DNA from: Enterosoma sp964427595
GTDB lineage: Bacteria; Bacillota_I; Bacilli_A; RFN20; CAG-288
Length of the DNA stretch: 28,573 bases
Assembly (NCBI GenBank): GCA_964427595.1
Contig: CAYRUQ010000016.1
Coordinates: 1 to 28,573 of the forward strand
Direction of reading: 5' to 3'
In this document: positions 8,731 through 15,855 of the stretch, one piece after another
Layout: every line of letters begins with the position of its first letter
How positions within the stretch are numbered: position 1 is the stretch's first letter
Program-made: the position numbers and the translations under genes
Notes under the pieces: generated by a model
Told to the model about the DNA's origin: nothing
What the model saw: only the letters and a program-made list of their open reading frames with translations
Database searches by the model: none

Positions 8731-8932
8731 AACTTCCAGAAGACGATTTTTCTAAGTAGAGACAACACTACCAAGAAAGTGCGTCAGCTGATGAGCGTTT
8801 TACTTCCAAAAGAAAGAAATAAAGTCTCAAATTGTTAGCATAGTTAGTCCCTCATTTAGGACATGATTTTCCCAAATTGTAGAAAAGAACTATAAACGAA
8901 ATGAAAAGAGCGTTTTATGGAGTCTACACAGC

Positions 8933-8961
8933 TTTACTATCAAACTTTTTTAAATTAATAT
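8933..8961 (+). promoter_or_regulatory. Putative promoter of rlmB
   Basis: TTTACT (8933-8938), a 17-base spacer and TAATAT (8956-8961) resemble a sigma-A promoter. Transcription would start near 8968, at the edge of the 12-base palindrome GCTTTTAAAAGC (8968-8979) just before the GAGGTGG ribosome binding site. The rest of 8719-8932 is AT-rich with no gene that I can support. Confidence 0.45.
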
Positions 8962-8990
8962 TTTTACGCTTTTAAAAGCTGAGGTGGAAT

Positions 8991-9713
8991 ATGGATGACA
9001 ATATCATTTTTGGAAGAATACCGGTGAAGAATGCTCTGCTTGGTAAAGTTAAACCTATCAGAGTTTTCGTCAAGGATAGAGAAGACGATATCATCGCTTT
9101 AGCCAAGATGAAAAGCGTAGCTGTCAAGATTGTCTCTCAGCAAGAATTAGATCAACTGACTGATAAGAGCAACCATCAAGGGGTATGTTGCTCGATGCCA
9201 CGCTTTCAATACGCAGATTTAAACGCCACCTTAGAGAAGATTAAGAATAAGAAAGATTCCACCATCGTCATACTTGACGGCATTGAAGATCCAGTCAATT
9301 TTGGCTCGATCATCAGGACATCAGCTGCTTTTGGTGTAGATATGATAATGATTTCTAAAAATAGACAAGTTCAGGTCACTTCCACAGTCTGTAAAGTAGC
9401 AACGGGTGCTCAGACATTCATTCCTATTGTCAAAGTGACTAATATCTCTCAAGCTATCCAACAATTAAAAAATGAAGGGTATTGGATAGTAGCTTCTGCT
9501 GGTGAAGGAAAGAATGTCTATGATGAGATTGATTATTCTGGGAAAATCGGATTAGTTGTCGGCTCTGAAGGTTTTGGTATCTCTAGATTAGTGAGAGAGA
9601 ATTCAGACTTCATCGCTTCTATTCCACTTAAAAATGATGTCACTGCTTTAAATGCGTCGATCGCTTGCAGTGTCTTTTTAGCACAAATCTTTTCTTATAG
9701 AAGACATAAATAA
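8991..9713 (+). CDS. rlmB: 23S rRNA 2'-O-ribose methyltransferase, RlmB/TrmH (SpoU) family
   Basis: A SAM-dependent methyltransferase that modifies 23S rRNA (position G2251 in E. coli RlmB). All 240 residues align with the family. Residues 1-75 are the L30e-like substrate-binding domain (IIFGRIPVKNAL, NHQGVCC). The SPOUT knot domain follows: motif 1 ILDGIEDPVNFGSIIRTSAAFG with Asn103 and Arg109, motif 2 GLVVGSEGFGISRLV with Glu193, and motif 3 IPLKNDVTALNASIA with Asn221. A GAGGTGG ribosome binding site sits just before the ATG. The gene is followed 25 bases later by a sigma factor, the same order (rlmB, then sigH) that is known from Bacillus, where yacP stands between. The exact rRNA position modified is inferred from family and context. 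Confidence 0.93.
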   Translation: MDDNIIFGRIPVKNALLGKVKPIRVFVKDREDDIIALAKMKSVAVKIVSQQELDQLTDKSNHQGVCCSMPRFQYADLNATLEKIKNKKDSTIVILDGIEDPVNFGSIIRTSAAFGVDMIMISKNRQVQVTSTVCKVATGAQTFIPIVKVTNISQAIQQLKNEGYWIVASAGEGKNVYDEIDYSGKIGLVVGSEGFGISRLVRENSDFIASIPLKNDVTALNASIACSVFLAQIFSYRRHK

Positions 9714-9738
9714 TAATTAAACAAGGAGGTTCAATTTT

Positions 9739-10431
9739 ATGAACGCCAAGTATTTTGGCATCTTTTTAGCGGACCCATTTATTCCCATCTATGATCAGTA
9801 TGTTGAAGTCTTAAAGGAAAGCAGTGAATTTAGCACACCTTTAGGACTCAAGTATCAAGGTTTATCAGTCGATGAATTGAAAAGCTGTTCTTTAGAGAAT
9901 CAAGATCAATGGTCGATTGATGAGTATCTCTTTAGAACAGAACCATCAGTTAGAATCACCAGCAATTTCTTCTGTAGGAAGTATCCGTATTTGATAGTCA
10001 ATGAGTTATATGCCCATCTTCAAAACTCAGCTTTAACTACTTTCAATAAATACACTGCTGAAAGAGGAGAGTTCATTCATTTCTTTCGTAAGATGATGAA
10101 GACTTCTTCTCTCTTTTATAGAAAGACAGAAGGGAAGCTTTATGAACAAAGACTTAAGACTCTTGGCATGAGGCTTTCTGATGTCAGTGATGATGCTTTA
10201 TACCATATTGAGAATCTCACTTATGATTGTCAGTATGAGAAGAACATCCTTTTGAAGATAGATTTAGAAAATTACATAGCTAGTCTTCCTAAGAAAACAC
10301 AGAAGATCATCACCATGTATCTTTCTTCTTATACTTTAAGAGAGATAGCTAACTCTTCAAACACACCCTTATCATCAGTGGCTTTCTGTGTTAAGAAGAC
10401 TTTTAAGAATTTCACTCAAAAGTATCTTTGA
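9739..10431 (+). CDS. Divergent SigH-like sigma factor
   Basis: A 230-residue protein that probably directs RNA polymerase to alternative promoters. The C-terminal 178-226 segment looks like sigma region 4: SLPKKTQKIITMYLSSYTLREIANSSNTPLSSV can be laid onto the usual pattern of a buried helix followed by a helix-turn-helix, ending in a basic helix. The segment around 96-122 (ALTTFNKYTAERGEFIHFFR) has the spacing seen in SigH region 2 (ALxxFxK, then G-x-F-x-x-F). The first 70 residues are not recognisable, and region 2.4 is weak, so the call is moderate. Position supports it: it follows rlmB, as sigH does in Firmicutes. A perfect AAGGAGG (9723-9729) precedes the ATG, suggesting high translation. 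No sporulation gene is visible here; SigH relatives also control competence. It could instead be a RpoE-like ECF factor or another DNA-binding protein. Confidence 0.65.
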   Translation: MNAKYFGIFLADPFIPIYDQYVEVLKESSEFSTPLGLKYQGLSVDELKSCSLENQDQWSIDEYLFRTEPSVRITSNFFCRKYPYLIVNELYAHLQNSALTTFNKYTAERGEFIHFFRKMMKTSSLFYRKTEGKLYEQRLKTLGMRLSDVSDDALYHIENLTYDCQYEKNILLKIDLENYIASLPKKTQKIITMYLSSYTLREIANSSNTPLSSVAFCVKKTFKNFTQKYL

Positions 10432-10495
10432 TTTTCTTTTCTAAAAACCTCTCTTTAAAACACCTATAAATACTAGTTTTTCAGTTTCAATCAGC

Positions 10496-10501
10496 TATAA
10501 T
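10496..10501 (+). promoter_or_regulatory. -10 box of mscS, placed for a leaderless transcript
   Basis: TATAAT ends at 10501 and the ATG of mscS begins at 10509, seven bases later, so the predicted first transcribed base is at or next to the start codon. There is no ribosome binding site upstream. A -35 element is not evident. Confidence 0.55.
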
Positions 10502-10508
10502 TTTCTTG

Positions 10509-11453
10509 ATGACTTTTAATAATTTTTCTTTATTTTTAGCTAACATTCTCTTAGATGACACCACTGATACGACTGCTGAAAACAGCGACTTTTGGAGTGG
10601 GCTTTGGGCGAATATTCAAGACTTCTTTAAAGTGGAAGTTCCGTCGGTATTGATCAGAGTAGCTCTTGCTCTTCTTCTTTTAGTTGCCGGCTATTATTTG
10701 ATCAAACTGATTTCTCATTTGGTCAGAAAATGGCTTTTAAGAGCGAAGAAGATCTCTGATAAGAAACAGAAGGGACAGATGGATCCTTCTGTCGTCACCT
10801 TCGTTGTTTCTACTATCAAGTTTTTATTAGCGATAGTCTTAGCATTAGGTGTCATCGCTGTTTTGGGCATCGCTCTTGATGGCGCAGTAAGCATCATCTC
10901 ATCTGCTTTCTTAGCTATCGGTATCGGCTTACAGGATGTCATCACCAATTTTGCAGATGGTGTCATCTTGATGTCAGAGAAGAACATCAAGACTGGTGAT
11001 TATATTTTGGTCGATGATTTTGAAGGAACAGTCACGAAGATTTCGATGATGAAAACCACTTTAGTAACAGCTGAAAAAAAGACTGTCCTTATCCCTAATT
11101 CATTATTATGTTCTGAAGTAGTAGTCAACTTCACTACTCAAAAATATAGAAGATTAGTTCTTTATTTCTCATTCCCATTCGGAACTGATATCAATAAGAT
11201 GGGAGATTTACTCCTCGAAGTTGTCAACTCTCTTGAACTCACTGTCCAAGAAGACGGATTCAAGCCTTCTATCACTGTTGATGATTTCTCTCAAAGCCGT
11301 GTTGATGTCGTAAAAATCAGAATCGCCTTCTATAGTTTGAATGAAAATTACTGGACTCTCATGTCTTCAGCACAAAGAGCTATCTATGAGAGATTTGTCA
11401 AAGAAGGCATCAGAGGTGCTGAATTTAAAAACGAAATATACTTACCTAAATAA
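10509..11453 (+). CDS. mscS: MscS-family small-conductance mechanosensitive channel
   Basis: An inner-membrane channel of 314 residues that opens under membrane tension and releases solutes on osmotic downshock. Three hydrophobic segments lie at about 45-68, 94-120 and 127-152; the third is the pore helix, with AFLAIGIGLQDVITNFADGVILM, which matches the glycine/alanine-rich MscS signature. The beta domain follows (GDYILVDDFEGTVTKI, then VLIPNSLL), and the C-terminal alpha/beta part ends near 314. I start at ATG 10509; the TTG just before it (10506) is possible, and the choice changes one residue. No ribosome binding site exists, and a -10 box is adjacent. The GT2 gene starts two bases after the stop, so the two are probably cotranscribed. 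Confidence 0.93.
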   Translation: MTFNNFSLFLANILLDDTTDTTAENSDFWSGLWANIQDFFKVEVPSVLIRVALALLLLVAGYYLIKLISHLVRKWLLRAKKISDKKQKGQMDPSVVTFVVSTIKFLLAIVLALGVIAVLGIALDGAVSIISSAFLAIGIGLQDVITNFADGVILMSEKNIKTGDYILVDDFEGTVTKISMMKTTLVTAEKKTVLIPNSLLCSEVVVNFTTQKYRRLVLYFSFPFGTDINKMGDLLLEVVNSLELTVQEDGFKPSITVDDFSQSRVDVVKIRIAFYSLNENYWTLMSSAQRAIYERFVKEGIRGAEFKNEIYLPK

Positions 11454-11455
11454 AG

Positions 11456-12340
11456 ATGTTCAACAATATTAAAGTATCAGTCGTCGTTCCAGTTTATCAG
11501 GTTGAAAAATACCTTGAAAACTGTTTGATTTCACTTGTATCTCAAGATTTTAAAGAGAGATATCAAATAATTCTTATCGATTTAGGAAGCAGTGATTCCT
11601 CCTCTTCAATCTGTCAAAGATATGAAGCTTTGTATCCTGAGCTTTTTTATCGTTTTCATTCTTTTGAAAATAGAGGAGTCTCTGTTTCTAGAAATATTGG
11701 GTTATCAATTTTAAATAGTGAGTATGCAACTTTTGTTGACGCAGATGATACAGTCAGTTCTGATTATCTCTCTTTCATGTATGAAGCTATGAAGAAAGAT
11801 GATCTTGATATCTTCTCTGTCGGAACAATAGAAGAAGATGGAAAGAAAAGTGGTGTTGATTTCTTTTCTACAGGAAGAGTTGCACTCTTAAAGCTTTATA
11901 AAAAACTAGCAAATAAGATCAACACCTGCTGTTGGGGAAGAATGTATAAAACTTCGTTAATAAAAGAAAGCCTGATCAGGTTTCCTGTTGATCTTTCATA
12001 TTTCGAAGATATGGTCTTCTTTTGCCACTCTTTATACAAAGCAAGAAGAGTTAAGTTTTCATCAAAACCTCTCTATTTTTATCGAAATAGAAGTGATTCA
12101 GCTATGCATCAGAAGGTCGATTTAGTCTCCTCTTATTTAATCGCTTTAGAGAGGGTAAGAGAACTGATTGAAAAAGAAGATATCTTTTATATCAGTAAGC
12201 TTTATTCCCGTCCCTTTAAAGCTATCAAAAATAAACTAAAACAGTACTCTCAACTGACAGGTGAAATCTTGAATAAAGACCCTGAACTTTTATATAAAGA
12301 AAGCAAGAAGGAATTAGATAAGATTTTTCAAAGGAGATAA
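11456..12340 (+). CDS. GT2-family glycosyltransferase
   Basis: A 294-residue GT-A fold enzyme that would transfer a sugar from a nucleotide donor to a surface or lipid acceptor. The fold is clear from VSVVVPVYQVEKYLENCLISL (7-27), the donor-binding IDLGSSDSS (41-49), NRGVSVSRNIGL (72-83) and the metal-binding FVDADD (93-98). A second conserved block, WGRMYKTSLI followed by YFEDMVFF, is typical of capsule and teichoic acid-type GT2 enzymes. No membrane helix is seen, so it is probably a soluble or peripheral protein. It starts two bases after mscS with no ribosome binding site, which suggests reinitiation from the upstream gene. The acceptor cannot be predicted. Confidence 0.88.
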   Translation: MFNNIKVSVVVPVYQVEKYLENCLISLVSQDFKERYQIILIDLGSSDSSSSICQRYEALYPELFYRFHSFENRGVSVSRNIGLSILNSEYATFVDADDTVSSDYLSFMYEAMKKDDLDIFSVGTIEEDGKKSGVDFFSTGRVALLKLYKKLANKINTCCWGRMYKTSLIKESLIRFPVDLSYFEDMVFFCHSLYKARRVKFSSKPLYFYRNRSDSAMHQKVDLVSSYLIALERVRELIEKEDIFYISKLYSRPFKAIKNKLKQYSQLTGEILNKDPELLYKESKKELDKIFQRR

Positions 12341-12342
12341 GC

Positions 12343-13248
12343 ATGAATTTTGCAGAGATCATCAGAAGTCTCTACAAAGAAAGAGACGAAAAAAGCAACA
12401 AATCCGACTTCGGAAGAGTGCTGATTATCGGTGGTTGTCTCGCTTATCCTAATGCTGTTACTATCGCCTCTGAGTTCGCTCTTTTAGCAGGTCCTGGTTT
12501 CATCTCTTTAGCAGTTCCTAAAGATATTTATCCAATCCTTGCTTCTAGGACTAGTGAGACTATCATTTATGAGAATTTCATCACTGATGAAAATGGAAGT
12601 TTTCTATTGAAAGAGAACCTTAAAAAACTTGATGATGTTCTTCTTAGATATGATTCTATTTTGATTGGAAATGGAATTGCCGACACTAAAGAAAACTATC
12701 AATTTTTATCTCATATCATCGCTCAGTATTCAGGAAATTTGATCATTGATGCTACTGGGTTAAAACTGCTTGCTGATTATGGAAATTCAGTTTTTAAAGA
12801 TAAGAAACCAGTATCTCGCATTCTTTTGACTCCCCATCTTGGAGAGGCTAAGAATCTTTTTAAAGCTACTTTCACATCAAGAGAGGTCAGTGACTTTGAA
12901 GAGCTAGCTAAAAACTATGCTTCTAAAAATGATGTTTATGTTCTTCTTAAAGGACATTCTTCTTTGTTAGTGACTCCTCAAAAAGAAAGTCATCCTTCCT
13001 CTTATCCGAAAGTTCCAGCCTTAGCTAAAGCAGGTTCTGGAGATGGATTAGCCGGATTTTTAGCAGGACTTCTCGCTTATGGATTAAGCAAAGTGAATTA
13101 TGTTGATTTGATCATGTTTGCTGATCAGATTATTCACTTAGCTGCTTTACAAGCACAACAAGATTTGACACCTGGATTAGCTTCTATCCTTGATGTTTCT
13201 TTGTATTTGAAATTGATCATCAACGAAGAATCTGAAGACGAAGACTGA
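12343..13248 (+). CDS. nnrD: ADP/ATP-dependent NAD(P)H-hydrate dehydratase
   Basis: Repairs NADH and NADPH that have been hydrated, by dehydrating them with ADP or ATP. The 301 residues match the ribokinase-like C-terminal half of YjeF: GRVLIIGGCLAYPNAVTIAS (24-43), LIIDATGL (133-140), LLTPHLGEAKNL (161-172) and the nucleotide-binding AGSGDGLAGFLAGLLAYG (230-247), where Asp234 takes the catalytic position. The usual GTGD is GSGD here. The partner epimerase domain (NnrE) is not fused and is not elsewhere in the window. AAGGAG (12331-12336) precedes the ATG and overlaps the end of the GT2 gene. The C-terminal residues are acidic. Confidence 0.93.
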   Translation: MNFAEIIRSLYKERDEKSNKSDFGRVLIIGGCLAYPNAVTIASEFALLAGPGFISLAVPKDIYPILASRTSETIIYENFITDENGSFLLKENLKKLDDVLLRYDSILIGNGIADTKENYQFLSHIIAQYSGNLIIDATGLKLLADYGNSVFKDKKPVSRILLTPHLGEAKNLFKATFTSREVSDFEELAKNYASKNDVYVLLKGHSSLLVTPQKESHPSSYPKVPALAKAGSGDGLAGFLAGLLAYGLSKVNYVDLIMFADQIIHLAALQAQQDLTPGLASILDVSLYLKLIINEESEDED

Positions 13249-13255
13249 TTTTGCT

Positions 13256-13292
13256 TTAGAAACGATTTAATCGAATCATATAAAGTTTCTAA
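13256..13292. repeat. 8-bp inverted repeat after nnrD
   Basis: TTAGAAAC (13256-13263) and GTTTCTAA (13285-13292) are perfectly complementary, separated by 21 bases that contain a small GATT/AATC hairpin. No T run follows, so it is not a typical intrinsic terminator. It could be an RNA end or a protein-binding site; function unknown. Confidence 0.5.
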
Positions 13293-13457
13293 TTGTCTGG
13301 ATGGATTTTGTGTGATGATATTTGATTTTTGGTTTATTTAAGAAGAAGTATAGATTTTATAAATTTGCGGTTGAAATAAAGATGTAATTTCATTGTTTTA
13401 ATTCATTAGAACAGAATAGTGATAACTCTGAAAATATTATTTTTTGTGAAATGACTA

Positions 13458-13483
13458 CACAAAATTTGATGTTTTGTTTTGTG
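13458..13483. repeat. 7-bp inverted repeat upstream of the pnp promoter
   Basis: CACAAAA (13458-13464) and TTTTGTG (13477-13483) are complementary around a 12-base loop. It lies about 75 bases upstream of the putative pnp -10 box, so it would not be in the pnp leader if that promoter is used. It could be an operator or chance in AT-rich DNA. Confidence 0.35.
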
Positions 13484-13556
13484 GTGAAGTTTTCAGCCAA
13501 ATAGATAAGTGAGAAGCCTGTTTTCCTAAATTAATATAAATATATATATTTATTTA

Positions 13557-13565
13557 TGTTAAAAT
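13557..13565 (+). promoter_or_regulatory. Putative extended -10 promoter of pnp
   Basis: TGT-TAAAAT (13557-13565) fits an extended -10 element. Transcription would begin near 13572, about 31 bases before the ATG. No good -35 is seen; the upstream bases are an AT repeat. Confidence 0.45.
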
Positions 13566-13602
13566 GCTCAAGATTAATTAAAAGATTTAAAGAGGTAAAG
13601 AA

Positions 13603-15810
13603 ATGGCAAAAGAAGTATTCTCGCTCGACTTCTACGGGAAGAAATTAGTAGTCGAAACAGGCGAGATTGCCAAACAAGCTGACGGCTCATGTTTGGTCAG
13701 GTTAAATGACACGGCTGTCTTATGCGCTGCTTGCGGTGCTAAAGAAGCAAAGTTGGGGCAGGACTTTTTCCCTCTTACTGTCAACTATTATGAGAGACAG
13801 TATGCTGCTGGTAAGATTCCCGGCTCATTTTTAAGAAGAGAAGGAAGACAGAGTTCTAAAGAGACTTTGACTTCTCGTCTCATCGATCGTCCTATCCGTC
13901 CTATGTTCCCTGAAGGTTATGTAAACGAAACTCAAATCACAGCTATCGTCATGTCTTGTGATCCTGACGCAGCTCCTGATATGACCGCCATGTTTGGGTC
14001 TTCATTAGCTTTATGCATATCCGATATTCCTTTTGAAGGCCCTATCGCTGGTGTTTTTGTCGGTAGAGTTGATGGAAAATTAGTCATCAACCCCAGCGTT
14101 GAAGAGAAAGCTAAATCCGATATTGCTTTGACTGTCGCTGGTACTGAAAAAGCTATCAACATGGTTGAAGCTGGTGCTAATGAAGTCTCTGAAGATGATA
14201 TGTTAGAAGCTTTGATGTTCGGTCATGATGCTATCAAAGAGCTCTGCCGTTTCCAAAAAGAGATCGCTGCTAAAGTCGGCAAAGAGAAGAGACCTCTCAA
14301 CATCTACAAGATCGATGAAGAGTTCGCTTCTGCTTGCCTTAACTATGTCGGTGAAGGACAGACTGAGACTCAAGAACAAAGACTCATCAAGGCTGTCTCT
14401 ATCCACGATAAATTAGAAAGACAGAATACGATCGACGCTCTTGAAAAAGAGGTCGTTGATATCTATGACGCTAAAGACTATAAGACTCAACAACTTCATG
14501 ACATCACTGTCAACGAAGCTAAAGAAGTCTTAGAAGATGTCGTCAGAAAAGAAGTCAGAAGACTTATCACTGAAGATAAGATTAGACCCGATGGAAGAAA
14601 AATCGATGAGATCAGACCTTTAAACGCTCAAGTTCATCTTCTTCCTAGAGCTCATGGATCAGCCATGTTCACTAGAGGTCAAACTCAAGTTATCTCCACT
14701 TGTACATTAGGTTCTTTAGAAGAAGCTCAGATCATCGATGATCTTTCTGAAGAGACTTCTAAGAGATGGATGCACCACTATAATTTCCCGCCTTTCTCAG
14801 TCGGTGAATTAGGAAGAATGGGTTCTCCGGGAAGAAGAGAGATCGGTCATGGTGCTTTAGGTGAAAGAGCCCTCTCTTATGTCATCCCTTCTGAGGAAGA
14901 ATTCCCTTATACAATCCGTTGTGTCGCTGATGTCGTCGAATCAAATGGTTCTTCTTCGCAAGCTTCTATCTGTGCTTCTTGTATGGCTTTGATGGATGCT
15001 GGTGTTCCTATCAAGGCTCCTGTCGCTGGTATCGCTATGGGTCTTATCACCTCTGGTCCTCTTGATGGTAAACATCCTTACACCATCCTCACTGATATCC
15101 AAGGTATGGAAGATCACTTAGGTGATATGGATTTCAAAGTCGCTGGTACTCCTAATGGTATCACCGCTCTTCAGATGGATATCAAGATCCGTGGTATCAC
15201 TAAAGAGATCTTAGCTGAGGCTTTAGCACAAGCTAAACCGGCTAGAAGACAGATCTTAGATGTCATCTTAGGTGCTATTTCTGAACCTAGAACTGAGCTT
15301 TCTGAATATGCTCTCAAGATGAAGAGATTCCACATCCTTCCTGATAAGATTAGAGATGTCATCGGTTCTCAAGGTAAAGTCATCAACGGCATCATCGCCG
15401 ATTGTAATAACGATGTGAAGATCGATATCAACGATGATGGAAGAGTCATCGTCTACTCTGTCCATAAAGAGATGATTGAAAAAGCCTATGAGGAGATCAT
15501 GGGTATCGCTAAAGTTCCTGAAGTCGGTGAAGTTTATGATGCTAAAGTCGTCAGAATCGAACCTTATGGATGCTTCGTCAATCTCTTTGGTAATACTGAC
15601 GCTCTCTGCCATGTCTCTAAGCTTGATTGGAGCAGAGTTGAGAAAGTTGAGGATGTCGTTCATTTAGGAGGCACTCTCAAAGTCATCATCACCGGTATTG
15701 ATGCTCAAGGTAAGATTGATGTTTCTCATAAAGAGTTTGTTCCTAAACCTGAAAATTACACTGAGAAAGCTGAGCGTCCTAGACGTAATAACAACTACCA
15801 TCGTCACTGA
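13603..15810 (+). CDS. pnp: Polyribonucleotide nucleotidyltransferase (PNPase)
   Basis: A trimeric 3'-5' phosphorolytic exoribonuclease that degrades mRNA to nucleoside diphosphates, working in the cytosol. The 735 residues hold the standard domain order: RNase PH 1 (about 10-215), the all-alpha linker (to about 310), RNase PH 2 (about 320-555) with the catalytic SNGSSSQAS and DHLGDMDFKVAGT segments (metal ligands Asp504 and Asp510), a KH domain (about 575-632, GSQG at 588-591) and an S1 domain (about 640-710). The tail is short and basic. The ribosome binding site is AGAGGT before ATG 13603. The following genes (lipoprotein, ychF, ispF, argS) run in the same direction without a visible terminator, so pnp may head a long operon. 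Confidence 0.98.
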   Translation: MAKEVFSLDFYGKKLVVETGEIAKQADGSCLVRLNDTAVLCAACGAKEAKLGQDFFPLTVNYYERQYAAGKIPGSFLRREGRQSSKETLTSRLIDRPIRPMFPEGYVNETQITAIVMSCDPDAAPDMTAMFGSSLALCISDIPFEGPIAGVFVGRVDGKLVINPSVEEKAKSDIALTVAGTEKAINMVEAGANEVSEDDMLEALMFGHDAIKELCRFQKEIAAKVGKEKRPLNIYKIDEEFASACLNYVGEGQTETQEQRLIKAVSIHDKLERQNTIDALEKEVVDIYDAKDYKTQQLHDITVNEAKEVLEDVVRKEVRRLITEDKIRPDGRKIDEIRPLNAQVHLLPRAHGSAMFTRGQTQVISTCTLGSLEEAQIIDDLSEETSKRWMHHYNFPPFSVGELGRMGSPGRREIGHGALGERALSYVIPSEEEFPYTIRCVADVVESNGSSSQASICASCMALMDAGVPIKAPVAGIAMGLITSGPLDGKHPYTILTDIQGMEDHLGDMDFKVAGTPNGITALQMDIKIRGITKEILAEALAQAKPARRQILDVILGAISEPRTELSEYALKMKRFHILPDKIRDVIGSQGKVINGIIADCNNDVKIDINDDGRVIVYSVHKEMIEKAYEEIMGIAKVPEVGEVYDAKVVRIEPYGCFVNLFGNTDALCHVSKLDWSRVEKVEDVVHLGGTLKVIITGIDAQGKIDVSHKEFVPKPENYTEKAERPRRNNNYHRH

Positions 15811-15855
15811 TCAATAAAATTTCTGATTTGAGGCCGAAATAGGCAGGAGGAAATT

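Larger units (their letters stand above)
13249..13602 (+). other. Intergenic region between nnrD and pnp
   Basis: A 354-base AT-rich stretch with no supportable reading frame. It contains two inverted repeats (13256-13292 and 13458-13483) and, at its end, an extended -10 promoter and the AGAGGT ribosome binding site of pnp. No tRNA, rpsO or other known RNA gene is visible; in Bacillus rpsO precedes pnp, but not here. No clear terminator for nnrD is seen. Confidence 0.6.

Noticed and set aside
8793..8917. Direct repeat of GAGCGTTTTA (8793-8802 and 8908-8917) in the dnaE-rlmB gap
   Set aside because: Only ten bases, two copies, with no relation to promoters or genes that I can see.
8901..8975. 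24-codon hydrophobic reading frame with a basic N-terminus before rlmB
   Set aside because: No ribosome binding site, and it overlaps the putative rlmB promoter. Chance frames of this size are common in AT-rich DNA.
15268..15663. 131-codon minus-strand frame inside pnp
   Set aside because: Shadow of the KH/S1-coding region; composition mirrors the codons of pnp.
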